Of a stretch of 64,000 nucleotides of DNA, positions 34,872-43,060 are shown one piece after another. The stretch is from positions 8,805,501-8,869,500 of the forward strand of contig NZ_CP029078.1 of the NCBI RefSeq assembly GCF_005222485.1, read 5' to 3'. The notes under the pieces are model-generated. The model searched no databases. It was not told the DNA's origin and saw only the letters and a list, made by a program, of their open reading frames with translations. Source of the DNA: Streptomyces griseoviridis (GTDB taxonomy: Bacteria > Actinomycetota > Actinomycetes > Streptomycetales > Streptomycetaceae). How positions within the stretch are numbered: position 1 is the stretch's first letter; the number at the start of each line of letters is the position of its first letter. Position numbers and translations under genes: made by a program.

Positions 34872-35668
34872 GAGCGGTCCTCGGGAGCGGGGGAGAGGGG
34901 TGAGTAGAGCTGCGGGCGCCGGTCGTCGAGGTACGGGTTCGCGGCGCGGGCCGCCGCCACCACCTCAGGATCGACATCGCCGTAGAGCAGCCGGGTGCCG
35001 TCCTCGGCCCGGTCGAGCACCTCCGCGGACGGCGCGACGATGCAGCTGCGGCCGACGTAGGTGAGCGAGCCCTCGACGCCGACGTGGTTGACGTAGGCCA
35101 CATAGACCTGGTTCTCCCAGGCCCGCACCCGCAGCACCTGGTCGGCGACGAAGGCGTACGGCTCCATCTGCGCCGTCGGGACGGCGACGAGGTCGGCCCC
35201 GGCGACCGCCGCGGCCCGCACGCTCTCGGGGAACTCGACGTCGTAGCAGATCAGCAGGGCGATGCGGAGGCCGTTGAACTCGACGAGGGAGGTCGCCCGG
35301 TCGCCCGCGGTGAAGTAGCGGCGGTCCAGCTCGCCGAAGAGGTGGCTCTTGCGGTGGCTGCCCAGTACCTCGCCGTCGGGGTCGATGAAGAAGGCGCTGT
35401 TGTAGTAGACGCCGTCGTCGTGCTCGGGCGCCCCCACGACCAGGGCGAGGCCGTGGCGCCTGGCCAGCTCCCTGACCGGGCCGACGAGGTCGGCGCGGGC
35501 CAGCGCGCGCACCTGGTCACCGATGTCGTAGCCGGTGACGAACAGCTCGGTGGTGATGAGCAGTTCGGCTCCCTCGGCGCGGGCCCGCGCGCAGGCGGCG
35601 TCCAGCTCGCGCAGGTTGGCCTCGACGTCACCGGGGGTACCGGCGGTCTGCAGTCCGGAGATCTTCAT
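34865..35668 (-). CDS. Carbon-nitrogen hydrolase (nitrilase superfamily)
   Basis: A 267-residue amidase-like protein with the Glu-Lys-Cys triad: Glu in LLITTELFVTGYD, Lys in GSHRKSHLF and Cys in LLICYDVEFPE. The superfamily hydrolyses amides, N-carbamoyl compounds or polyamine-derived amides. It lies upstream of and overlaps the permease gene. The perfect palindrome at 35719-35733 is just before its start, and a GntR-type regulator is divergent, so uptake and hydrolysis of one nitrogen compound under GntR control is the likely picture. Confidence 0.9.
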   Translation of the reverse strand: MKISGLQTAGTPGDVEANLRELDAACARARAEGAELLITTELFVTGYDIGDQVRALARADLVGPVRELARRHGLALVVGAPEHDDGVYYNSAFFIDPDGEVLGSHRKSHLFGELDRRYFTAGDRATSLVEFNGLRIALLICYDVEFPESVRAAAVAGADLVAVPTAQMEPYAFVADQVLRVRAWENQVYVAYVNHVGVEGSLTYVGRSCIVAPSAEVLDRAEDGTRLLYGDVDPEVVAAARAANPYLDDRRPQLYSPLSPAPEDRSW

Positions 35669-35718
35669 CAGTGCCTTCGGATCGTACGGAGCGGGGGCGA
35701 ATCCCGGCCATCAAAACA

Positions 35719-35733
35719 TGCTCACTTTGAGCA
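35719..35733. promoter_or_regulatory. Perfect palindrome TGCTCA-CTT-TGAGCA, likely GntR operator
   Basis: A 15-bp perfect dyad located 51 bases upstream of the hydrolase start and about 90 bases from the divergent GntR gene. Short palindromes with a 3-base centre are usual for FadR/GntR-family binding. One copy only was seen. Confidence 0.6.
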
Positions 35734-35822
35734 GGTAAAGGGTTCGGGCTGATCCGCCCCACCGGCACCCCCGTTTCGGCACACCCCGCGGAGCGGTCCA
35801 CCGACGCCAGTAGGCTGAACCG

Positions 35823-36620
35823 ATGGAACCCGAGGCCCGGACCGCCGCGGCGCACCCGCTCAGCAGCGACCGCCTGACGGCGATCCGGCGCACCAGCGCC
35901 CTGGACACCGTCAGGGCGCGGATATCCCTCGCCGTCGATCTGGGCCTGCTCGCCCCCGGCGAGCGCCTCCCGAACGTCCCGGACACCGCGCGGGCGCTCG
36001 GCGTCGGCGAGATCACCGTCCGCCGCGCCTTCGGCGCGCTGGAGCGCGAGGGCGTCGTCCAGCGCAGACCGGGACGCAACGGCGGCACCTTCATCGCCGA
36101 CCGGCCCCGCCACCACACCGTCGCCGAGACGGCCGCCTACCGCGAGGACAGCGCCCGGGTGCGGCGCCTCATCGACGAACGGACCGTCCTGGAGGCGGGT
36201 TTCGGCCACCTCGCGGCCCTGCGCGTCGACGACGGGACGCTCGCGGACCTCGACCGCGCCGTCGCCGCCATGGACGACGCGACGACCTGGGCGGAGTTCC
36301 ACGCCGCCGACCGCCGCTTCCACACGGCGGTGGCGCGCGGCGCGGGGCTGCCGGACGCCTGCGCGATGTACGAGCGGGTCACCGGCGAGCTGTACCGCTA
36401 CTTCCTGCCCTACTCCATGGACTACCTGCGGCGCAGCAACCAGGAGCACAAGGACATCAGAGCCGCGCTCGCGGCCCACGACGCGCCGCTCGCCGCGCGG
36501 CTGCTGAGCGCCCACGCGGCCGAGCTGCACCGCACGATGTACATGGGCCTCAGCGACCGCGCGGCCATGGCGGAGGAGCCGGACAGGAGTGCGCGGACGA
36601 GCCCGGAACTGGGAGCCTGA
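35823..36620 (+). CDS. GntR-family (FadR/FCD) transcriptional regulator
   Basis: A 265-residue regulator with an N-terminal winged helix (AVDLGLLAPGERLPNVPDTA then ALGVGEITVRRAFGALEREG) and a C-terminal FCD ligand domain with metal-binding His and Asp positions in FHAADRRFHTAVARGAG and DIRAALAAHDAPLAARLL. ATG 35823. Divergent from the hydrolase/permease operon with a perfect palindrome between, so it probably represses that operon until the transported compound or its product binds. Confidence 0.9.
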   Translation: MEPEARTAAAHPLSSDRLTAIRRTSALDTVRARISLAVDLGLLAPGERLPNVPDTARALGVGEITVRRAFGALEREGVVQRRPGRNGGTFIADRPRHHTVAETAAYREDSARVRRLIDERTVLEAGFGHLAALRVDDGTLADLDRAVAAMDDATTWAEFHAADRRFHTAVARGAGLPDACAMYERVTGELYRYFLPYSMDYLRRSNQEHKDIRAALAAHDAPLAARLLSAHAAELHRTMYMGLSDRAAMAEEPDRSARTSPELGA

Positions 36621-36678
36621 GCCGGTCGGCCGGTCGGCCGGTCGGCCGGTCGGTCGGTCGGCCGGTCGGCCGGTCGGG
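36621..36678. repeat. Tandem GGTCGGCC/GGTC repeats
   Basis: Starting at the stop codon of the GntR gene, the sequence is built from seven or so copies of an 8-base unit GGTCGGCC and a 4-base GGTC variant. It is a simple-sequence tract of the kind that grows by slippage and may form strong secondary structure after the gene. No coding role is supported. Confidence 0.75.
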
Positions 36679-37017
36679 CAACGGCGACGACGCGGCGCAC
36701 GCGCGGCCCGGTGCTCCGGTGAGACTCCGTGCCCTGGGCCGGTCCTTCTTCGGTCATGGCACCGGCGGGCTGTGGCCTGGTGACGTCCGCGCCAGTGGGA
36801 CCAGTCGGGGCGACGGTCGGCTGCGTCGGCCCCGGACCGGCCCCGGACCGGCCCCGGCTGTGTCCTGGCCGCCTCCGCCCGTACGCCGGACCTCCCTGGC
36901 GCCCCGTACGCCGGATGTCCCTGGCGCCCCGCAACGCCGGATGTCCCCGGCGCCCCGCTTCCGGCACCCCAAAACCTGCTTATGATCCACGTCGGGACAC
37001 CCCGCTATGCTGACCCG
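36679..37017. other. Non-coding, repeat-rich interval before LysR gene
   Basis: No gene is supported. It includes GGCCCCGGACC-type short repeats at about 36830-36855 and three 25/26-base direct repeats at 36881-36956 (separate entry). The last 60 bases are lower in G+C and contain GCTTATG at 36978-36984, the reverse complement of a motif near the cysteine dioxygenase promoter. Confidence 0.5.
36881..36956. repeat. Three tandem 25/26-base repeats
   Basis: Units at 36881-36905, 36906-36930 and 36931-36956 share the core ACGCCGGA-N2-TCCC-N-GGCGCCCC with few mismatches. They lie in the non-coding gap upstream of the LysR gene. Whether they bind a protein or arose by slippage is open. Confidence 0.7.
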
Positions 37018-37923
37018 GTGTTCGATTCGAGGCACATCAAGAGCTTCCACGAAGTGGTGCGCACCGGGTCCTACTCCGCCGCCGCGCGCTCCCTGGGATA
37101 CACCCAGCCGGCGATCACCCAGCAGATGAAGGCCCTCGAACGCGACGTCGGCACCCCCCTCTTCACTCGCGCCGGACGCGGCCTGCGGCTCACCGAGGCG
37201 GGGGAGACTCTGTCCCGGCACGCCGCCGCCATCCTCGACACGATGAGCGCCGCCCAGCAGCAGATGACCGCGCTGACCCGGCTGCACAGCGGGCGGGTGC
37301 GGCTCTGCGCGTTCCCCAGCGCCAACGCCACCCTCGTCCCCGAGACCCTCTCCCGCCTCGCCTCCGGGCACCCCGGGGTACGCGTCGAGCTGAGCGAGGA
37401 GGAGCCCCCGGAGTCCCTCCAGCGCCTGGTGCGCGGGGAGTGCGACATCGCGTTGGCCTTCACCTACCCGGGACTTGAGGAGGAGGTTCCGGACGAGGTG
37501 CTGGAGATCCCCCTGCTGGAGGACCAGCTTCTCGTCCTCCTGCCGACCCGGCACCCGCTCACCCGCCGCCGCACCGTCGGCCTCGCCGAACTGGCCGAGG
37601 AACGCTGGATCGCCGGCTGTCTGCGCTGCCGCGTCAACTTCCTCCACGAGTGCGCTGAGCAGGGCTTCGCCCCCGACATCGCCTTCACCACCGACGACAA
37701 CCTGGTGGTGCAGAGCCTCGTCGCGGAGGGCCTCGGCATCGCGATGATGCCCGGCCTCGTCCTGAACTTCCTGCGCCACGAACAGGTCACCGGCCGGGCC
37801 CTGGCCCCCGCCTCCAAGCGGCAGGTCTCCGCGTACGTCCTGAAGGAGCACCTGCGGATACCGGCGACCGCCCTGGTCCTGGACGAACTCCGGACGGTGG
37901 CCTCCCACAAGATCGGCTGCTGA
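37018..37923 (+). CDS. LysR-family transcriptional regulator
   Basis: A 301-residue regulator. The helix-turn-helix is HEVVRTGSYSAAARSLGYTQ with PAITQQMKALERDVG, followed by the linker helix and a periplasmic-binding-protein-like effector domain. GTG 37018 gives the usual start (F-D-S-R-H-I-K-S-F). The cysteine dioxygenase and YeiH genes follow on the same strand after 87 bases. It is the probable activator of that pair; a sulfur compound such as sulfite or cysteine is a likely effector by context. Confidence 0.92.
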   Translation: MFDSRHIKSFHEVVRTGSYSAAARSLGYTQPAITQQMKALERDVGTPLFTRAGRGLRLTEAGETLSRHAAAILDTMSAAQQQMTALTRLHSGRVRLCAFPSANATLVPETLSRLASGHPGVRVELSEEEPPESLQRLVRGECDIALAFTYPGLEEEVPDEVLEIPLLEDQLLVLLPTRHPLTRRRTVGLAELAEERWIAGCLRCRVNFLHECAEQGFAPDIAFTTDDNLVVQSLVAEGLGIAMMPGLVLNFLRHEQVTGRALAPASKRQVSAYVLKEHLRIPATALVLDELRTVASHKIGC

Positions 37924-37933
37924 ACCCCGCGCT

Positions 37934-37947
37934 TTCCATAAGCGGAA
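37934..37947. promoter_or_regulatory. Dyad TTCC-ATAAGC-GGAA, possible LysR site
   Basis: An inverted repeat 64 bases upstream of the cysteine dioxygenase start. Its centre contains CATAAGC, whose reverse complement GCTTATG recurs 34 bases upstream of the LysR start (36978-36984). A shared site before regulator and target is the usual LysR pattern. A second overlapping dyad, CGCTT-N5-AAGCG, surrounds it. Confidence 0.5.
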
Positions 37948-38010
37948 TTTGGGGAACGGCGTACGAATCGCTGTTGGACGTGATGGATCGGGCGGCCGCA
38001 CGCTGCCCGT

Positions 38011-38580
38011 ATGACCACGACTTCGACCGCCGTCACGGCCGCGCGCACGACCGCCCGCCTGGACGCCCTCGTCGCCTCGGTGCGCGAAGCCGTGGGCCGG
38101 GGACTGCCGCCGGACCTCACCGCCTACCTCGTGGGGGAGCGCCTCGCCCCGCACCTGGGCGCGGACGACCTCCTCACCCCCGAGCAGCGGGAACCCGACC
38201 CCTCCCGCTACCGCCAGCACCTCCTGCACGCCGAGCACGACGGCAGCTTCTCGATCGTCGCCCTGGTCTGGCTGCCCGGCCAGGAGACCTCCGTCCACGA
38301 CCACATCTCCTGGTGCACCACCGGGGTCCACGCCGGCGAGGAGCGCGAACGCCGCTACCGGCTGGTCCCCGCGACGGAGGGCGCCCGCGCGCACCTCGTC
38401 GCGACCGAGGACGTCGTCAACCCGCAGGGCGCGGTGTGCGGCTTCGCCCCGCCCGGCGACATCCACCGGGTCCGCAACGCCTGCGACGACCTCGCGATAT
38501 CGCTCCACGTCTACGGTGCGGACATCGCCCGCATCGGCTCCAGCGTGCGCCGCGTGTACGAACTCCCGGCCGACCGCTGA
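38011..38580 (+). CDS. Cysteine dioxygenase-type cupin (thiol dioxygenase)
   Basis: A 189-residue type I cysteine dioxygenase-like protein that would oxidise the thiol of cysteine to a sulfinate with a single iron. The three-His site is in ETSVHDHISW (two His) and PPGDIHRVRN (third). SLHVYGADI follows, as in bacterial CDOs. ATG 38011. Its stop overlaps the YeiH start, and a LysR gene precedes it; this trio fits oxidative cysteine breakdown with export of the sulfur end product. Confidence 0.88.
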   Translation: MTTTSTAVTAARTTARLDALVASVREAVGRGLPPDLTAYLVGERLAPHLGADDLLTPEQREPDPSRYRQHLLHAEHDGSFSIVALVWLPGQETSVHDHISWCTTGVHAGEERERRYRLVPATEGARAHLVATEDVVNPQGAVCGFAPPGDIHRVRNACDDLAISLHVYGADIARIGSSVRRVYELPADR

Positions 38581-39644
38581 TGGCCCTGCTGCGGGAACGC
38601 CCGACCCGCCACCGGCTGTTCGCCGCCACCCCCGCCACCCCTGCAGCCCCGCGCAAGCTGCCCGGCCTGACCCTGGCCGCGCTGGGCGTGGCCGCCGCCT
38701 GGGGAATCCACCGGCTCGTCCCGGCCGTCCCGATGCTGACGGCGGCCGTGGTCCTCGGCATCGCCGTCGCCCACCTCCCGTTCGCGCAGACGGCGGTACG
38801 AGGCGCGGCCCGCCCCGGCCTCACCTTCGCCGGGAAGCGGCTGATGCGCGTCGGCGTGGTGCTGCTCGGCCTCAAGCTCAGCCTGGACGACGTGCTCGGC
38901 ATCGGCTGGGCGACGGTGGCGATGGTGCTCGGGGTGGTCGCCGCGACCTTCTTCGGCACCTGGTGGCTGGGCCGGAAGATGGGCCTGCCCGGCGACCAGC
39001 CCCTCCTGATCGCCACGGGCTACTCGATCTGCGGGGCGTCAGCGATCGGCGCGGTGAGCGAGGCAGGCGGCAGCGACGAACGCGATACGGCCACCTCGGT
39101 CGCCCTCGTCACCCTCTGCGGAACGCTCGCCATCGCTGTACTCCCGCTGCTGCACGGGCCGTTGGGGCTGACGGACGCCGAGTTCGGCCGGTGGGTCGGG
39201 GCGAGCGTGCACGACGTCGGCCAGGTCGTGGCGACGGCGCAGACGGCGGGCCCGGGAGCACTGGGCGAGGCGGTCCTGGTGAAGCTGATGCGGGTGGCGC
39301 TGCTCGCGCCGCTGGTGGCCGCCGTCGCCCTGTCCGTCCGCAGGCGCCGACGCGGGTCCTGGCCGGCCGACGAGGACCAGAAGCGCCCGCCGGTCGTGCC
39401 GCTCTTCGTGGTGGGCTTCCTGGCGGCGGTGGCGCTGCGGAGCACGGGATGGCTGCCGGGCGTCGCCCTCGACGTGGCGCAGCACGCGCAGGAACTGCTG
39501 CTGGCCGCGGCCCTGTTCGGCCTGGGCAGCGCCGTCCACCTGCCGTCGCTGACCCGGACGGGGGGCAAGGTGGCGGGGCTCGGGCTGTGCGCGTGGGTGG
39601 TGGTGGCGGGAGTGTCGTACGGGGGCGTGCTGTTGACCGCGTGA
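38580..39644 (+). CDS. YeiH-family (UPF0324) putative sulfate/sulfite exporter
   Basis: A 354-residue membrane protein with about ten hydrophobic segments. The family core GKRLMRVGVVLLGLKLSLDD, TGYSICGASAIGAVSEA and HDVGQVVATAQTAGPGA is present. ATG 38580 overlaps the CDO stop (TGATG). YeiH proteins are annotated as sulfate or sulfite exporters from context; here the preceding thiol dioxygenase makes sulfite disposal sensible. Direct transport evidence for the family is limited. Confidence 0.9.
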   Translation: MALLRERPTRHRLFAATPATPAAPRKLPGLTLAALGVAAAWGIHRLVPAVPMLTAAVVLGIAVAHLPFAQTAVRGAARPGLTFAGKRLMRVGVVLLGLKLSLDDVLGIGWATVAMVLGVVAATFFGTWWLGRKMGLPGDQPLLIATGYSICGASAIGAVSEAGGSDERDTATSVALVTLCGTLAIAVLPLLHGPLGLTDAEFGRWVGASVHDVGQVVATAQTAGPGALGEAVLVKLMRVALLAPLVAAVALSVRRRRRGSWPADEDQKRPPVVPLFVVGFLAAVALRSTGWLPGVALDVAQHAQELLLAAALFGLGSAVHLPSLTRTGGKVAGLGLCAWVVVAGVSYGGVLLTA

Positions 39645-39769
39645 ACGTGCGGGGCGCGGCTCGCGGGGCAGGGGCGGCTGGGGCTCCGGGCGGCGCGGGT
39701 CCGGCCGGTGCCAAGGCGTCGGAGGCCCGGCTTCCCCCCCCGCCGGAGTCGAGCCGAACACCGCCGGGG

Positions 39770-40260
39770 GGCGATCCGGGCCGACGCCGCGGTAGTTGGC
39801 GACGGTGGCACTCTTCGCCGTCGCGCCGTACGCGGCGACCGTGCGGCCCTGCTCACGCGACTGGACCAGCAGCGTGGTGTGCGCCTCGCGGTTCCGCTTC
39901 ACCTGCACCGCGGAGTTCTCCAGGATCGTTATGTCGACGATCTGGCGCTTGCGCTCCTCGGCGATCAGCGTATCGACGGCCGCCGCCGGCTCCCGACGCG
40001 CCTCGCGGGCGACGGCGCAGCACACCTCGCCGCCGTGCACCGGAGGGCGCTCGACGCCGACGAGTTCGAAGCCGAACCCGCGCGCGGCGGCCCGTACGGA
40101 CGATCTTCACCCGGACGCCCTTGCCCGTGGCCGGCTCGGACACGTCCCGGGACGGGTCACGCCCAGGTGCCGGACGCCCTGTTCGGCGTCGGCCCTGAGC
40201 ATGACCCCGTCGTTGCAGCCGATCTCCAGCACGAAGGTCCTCCGGCTTGCGAAGGATCAG
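39770..40260 (-). pseudogene. Decayed deoxysugar C-methyltransferase remnant
   Basis: Fragments of a SAM-dependent NDP-sugar C-methyltransferase can be read on the minus strand in more than one frame. At about 40195-40240 is FVLEIGCNDGVMLR, the SAM motif. At about 39800-40060 are FELVGVERPPVHGGEV and YGATAKSATVANYRGVGPD, the C-terminal signature of this family. Between them roughly 100 residues of a normal enzyme are missing and frames shift, so it cannot be functional. It indicates past loss of a sugar-modification cluster at this site. Confidence 0.7.
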
Positions 40261-40326
40261 CTCAGGACACGAAGTCTCGCTGGAGTACCAGGACCGCGAC
40301 CCGCCGCGTGATCCGAAGGGCAGACC

Positions 40327-40524
40327 CTAGTCGTCCCCGTCGGACGACGTCGTGCCGATGCCTCGCCGCTGCCTCTTCGCCGAGCCGCGCACCAGCGCGC
40401 TCACGCCGAGCGTCATGGCCGCCACGACGCGCACCCAGCGAGGCCCACCGCGGTCGGCCCACACCACGCACACGCATCCCCCGACGACCAGCGCCAGGAC
40501 CCCGACCAGCAGAGCGATGCCCAT
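40327..40524 (-). CDS. Small two-helix membrane protein
   Basis: A 65-residue protein with a first hydrophobic helix (MGIALLVGVLALVVGGCVCV) and a second weaker one (VRVVAAMTLGVSALV), then a basic tail ending in Asp/Ser. GGGGGAG precedes ATG 40524 closely. No family was recognised. Coding potential is moderate; the shadow in another frame is slightly longer but less protein-like. Confidence 0.55.
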   Translation of the reverse strand: MGIALLVGVLALVVGGCVCVVWADRGGPRWVRVVAAMTLGVSALVRGSAKRQRRGIGTTSSDGDD

Positions 40525-40567
40525 TTCTCCCCCACGTCCACGTCAACTCACGGTCACCGTGATCGTC

Positions 40568-40724
40568 TCACGGGTGGCACGGGTTCCCGGCAGGCCAACG
40601 GCCGCCGCACGCAACCCCGGTCACGGGTGGCACGGGCTTCCGGCGGGTCAACGGCCGCCGCACGCGCTCCGGTCACGGGTGGCACGGGCTCCCCGTGGGT
40701 CAACGACTCCCGCACGCGCCCCGG
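40568..40724. repeat. Three tandem 52/53-base repeats
   Basis: Units begin at 40568, 40621 and 40673 with TCACGGGTGGCACGGG and end with CGCACGC-N5-CCGG. The array stops two bases before the stop codon of the minus-strand FG-GAP gene (40726). Each unit contains GGTCACGGGTGGCACGGG at its junction. It is non-coding and lies downstream of that gene. Confidence 0.85.
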
Positions 40725-40725
40725 T

Positions 40726-42216
40726 TCACTCGTCGACCGCCGCGCCGAAGTGCGCGTCGCCGCCCGGCGCGGCCAGGGAGCCCCCGCCGTAGCTCCACGA
40801 GCCGCGGGCCACGATGCCGTCGGCCGTCGCGGGCAGCAGCCAGGCCACGCCGTCGCCGGTGTTCTCGCCCGGCGCGGTGGCCAGCAGTTCGCCGCGGCCG
40901 TCGCGGTCCGTGTCGACGAGCCTGACCTGTCCGCCGAAGCGGTCGTCCTTCTCCACCGTGCCCGGGACGTCCGCGGACCCCTGGTTGAAGGAGACCGCGC
41001 CCGTCGCCGTCAGGCCCCGGGCCGTGCCGCGCAGCACCACCACGGCACCCGCGTCCCGCACCGTGCCGATGTCCTCGCCCGGGACGCCGACGGCCAGGTC
41101 GGTGTGGCCGTCGCCGTCGACGTCGGCCAGCGACACATCGGCCCCGAAGGCGTCGCCGAGTTCCGCGGTGCCCGGGACGCCGGGGCTGTACTGCGCCCAC
41201 ACCTGGGCGGGCGTGCCGAGATCGTCGAGGTCCTGGAAAGTGTTCGCGCTGCCCAGGTAGACGAGGACGGTCCCGCCGGTGAGCGGTTCGTAGATGTCCT
41301 CGGGACGGTCGGGCCTGCCGAAGACCAGGTCGTCGTACCCGTCGTTGTCGATGTCCCCCGAGGCGGTGGCCGGGCCGCCGGGCAGGTCCCGCGCGTAACG
41401 GAGCCCGTCCGCACCGCCGTTGTACACGGCCGCCCGTCCGCTGCCGTCCTCCTCCAGGCTGCGGCCCGACACCACCAGGTCGGCGTAGCCGTCCGCGTCG
41501 TAGTCGCCCGTGGTCAGCGACGCCGGCTCGATCCGCTCGTCGCCCGGTGCGACGTCGGTGTCGACGCGGCCCGTCGCCTTGAGGATTCCGGCGCTCCAGG
41601 TGAACAGGTCAGCGCCCCGCCGGTCGGCCACCGCGAGGACGTCGCCGGGGGTGGCGCCGGTCAGCCGGGCCGCCGCCACCGACAGCCCGAACCGGTCGCC
41701 CGCCCTGGGCGTGGCCGCCCCGAAGGTGACGCTGCGGGCCGCGCCGAGTCCCGTGCGGGAGCCGAAGAGGACGGTCGCCCGGCCCGCGTCCTGCACGGCA
41801 CCGACGTCCTCGCCCGGCGCGGCCACGATCGCGTCGTCGTAGCCGTCGCCGTCGAGGTCCCCGGTGGCCACGGCACTGCCGAAGCCGTCGCCGGCCTCGG
41901 CGGTCCCGGGGACGCCGGGGGTGTCCTGGCCGAAGACGGCGGTGCGCCCGGCGCGCGCGCCGGTGGCCGTGCCGATGCCGCGCGCCGCCCCGTACTGGAC
42001 GGTGACGTAACCGGCCCCCTCGCGCGTGCCGTCGGTGCCGGTCGGCGCCCCGATCAGGACGTCGTCGTAGCCGTCGCCGTCGAAGTCGCTGTTGCGGTCG
42101 ACGGCGCGCGTCCCGCCGGGCGTGCCCGCGTAGGCGCCGGGGGCCGCGGTGATGGCCGCGCCCGCCAGTATCAGGAAGGAGGCGGCGGCGATCACCGCGG
42201 ACTGTCTCTGCGTCAT
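40726..42216 (-). CDS. Secreted FG-GAP/integrin-alpha repeat protein
   Basis: A 496-residue exported protein. The signal peptide is MTQRQSAVIAAASFLILAGA followed by an A-x-A cleavage region (AYAGT). The rest is a seven-bladed-propeller type array of FG-GAP repeats with calcium loops: DFDGDGYDD, DLDGDGYDD, DYDADGYAD, DIDNDGYDD, DVDGDGHTD and DTDRDGRGE. The PGED-x-G motif recurs after blades. Such Streptomyces proteins are extracellular with unknown ligands. A 52-bp tandem repeat abuts its 3' end. Confidence 0.9.
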   Translation of the reverse strand: MTQRQSAVIAAASFLILAGAAITAAPGAYAGTPGGTRAVDRNSDFDGDGYDDVLIGAPTGTDGTREGAGYVTVQYGAARGIGTATGARAGRTAVFGQDTPGVPGTAEAGDGFGSAVATGDLDGDGYDDAIVAAPGEDVGAVQDAGRATVLFGSRTGLGAARSVTFGAATPRAGDRFGLSVAAARLTGATPGDVLAVADRRGADLFTWSAGILKATGRVDTDVAPGDERIEPASLTTGDYDADGYADLVVSGRSLEEDGSGRAAVYNGGADGLRYARDLPGGPATASGDIDNDGYDDLVFGRPDRPEDIYEPLTGGTVLVYLGSANTFQDLDDLGTPAQVWAQYSPGVPGTAELGDAFGADVSLADVDGDGHTDLAVGVPGEDIGTVRDAGAVVVLRGTARGLTATGAVSFNQGSADVPGTVEKDDRFGGQVRLVDTDRDGRGELLATAPGENTGDGVAWLLPATADGIVARGSWSYGGGSLAAPGGDAHFGAAVDE

Positions 42217-42820
42217 GGTCTGTTTCCTCAGAAGTCGCTCAGCTGGTGCCTGCGCCCCGTTGGACCTCCGAGAGACGGCAAGAGTTGTAACCGGCCGCGC
42301 GCCGCCCGGAGTTCACGCCCGGCGGATCCGTCACGGCCGTCCCAGCGCCCGGTACTCCCAGCCGACCGCTCGCCAGCGCGCCGCGTCGAGCGGTCCAGAG
42401 GGAGGTGACGGTCATCAGCAAGCGCGGGCTTCCGCGCGGACGCCGGGCCGAAGTGCCGCCCGGGGAAGGGCCGTTCGGTGAGGGGCCGGCCGGGGGCGAG
42501 TCGCTCTGCCGTCCGCCGCGCCGGGCGGGAGAGCGGCCCGCTGGGCGCGCCCCCAGCCGTAGGAGGCCAGGACGGCGTCCCGGTTGGACATCGGCGGACG
42601 GTAATGGAGCCGGTCGCGGGCCTTGTCGATGCTGACGGAGAAGTCCGCGAGCTGGTGCCCTCGATGACGATCGACCGTAAAGGCCGGCGGTTGATCCACT
42701 GCACGGTATTCGGCCAGATCCGATGGGTTTGTGCCATTGGTCGGCGACCGGCCGTCCCCGCCGCCGAGTCACCGCTACACAGGAGGACCGGGGTGGCGTC
42801 CGACCGCCGCCCCGGACGAC
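42217..42820. other. Interval with gene remnant only
   Basis: Apart from the epimerase remnant (42535-42699), no gene is supported. The left part is the promoter side of the FG-GAP gene. The right part before 42821 holds AGGAGG at 42781-42786, which lies in front of a GTG (42793) in the frame of the nuclease downstream but leads into a poor protein. Confidence 0.45.
42535..42699 (-). pseudogene. Remnant of NAD-dependent sugar epimerase/dehydratase C-terminus
   Basis: The minus-strand frame contains HQLADFSVSIDKARDRLHYR and PPMSNRDAVLASYGW, which match the C-terminal end of NDP-sugar epimerase/dehydratases (D-F-x-[VI]-S-I-x-K-A-R-x-x-L-G-Y-x-P). The rest of the enzyme, including the Rossmann domain, is absent. 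A shorter echo (HQLSDF then stop) occurs near 42231-42250. With the methyltransferase remnant at 39770 it points to a lost deoxysugar locus. Confidence 0.6.
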
Positions 42821-43060
42821 ATGGCCGGTCGGTGGGGGAGGTCTGGACGGTTGCTGACCATCAACGTGGCGGTGCTGCTCGCGGTCATCGTGGTCTGGAG
42901 GCTGAGACGGCGCACGGAGGCCCGCAGCCGGGTCGACGAGAGGCTGACCGTCGTCATCGTCCTGGCGCTGGGTGTGGTGATCGCACCCACCCCGGCGGGC
43001 CAGGGAATCCTGCACAAGATCGAGGAGTTGGCGAGCGGCGTCACCCGGGGCAGCCGATGA
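42821..43060 (+). CDS. Small membrane protein upstream of Mrr-like nuclease
   Basis: About 79 residues with one clear helix (LLTINVAVLLAVIVVW), a charged stretch RLRRRTEARSRVDERL, and a second hydrophobic part TVVIVLALGVVIAPTPAG. ATG 42821 lacks a good ribosome site; TTG 42851, with GGGGGAGG upstream, may be the true start. The stop overlaps the nuclease ATG (ATGA), so it is co-translated. Function unknown; a membrane partner of the nuclease is possible. Confidence 0.55.
   Translation: MAGRWGRSGRLLTINVAVLLAVIVVWRLRRRTEARSRVDERLTVVIVLALGVVIAPTPAGQGILHKIEELASGVTRGSR

Noticed and set aside
32305..35103. 932-residue minus-strand frame spanning monooxygenase and permease
   Set aside because: It crosses two real genes in other frames and has no domain; GC shadow.
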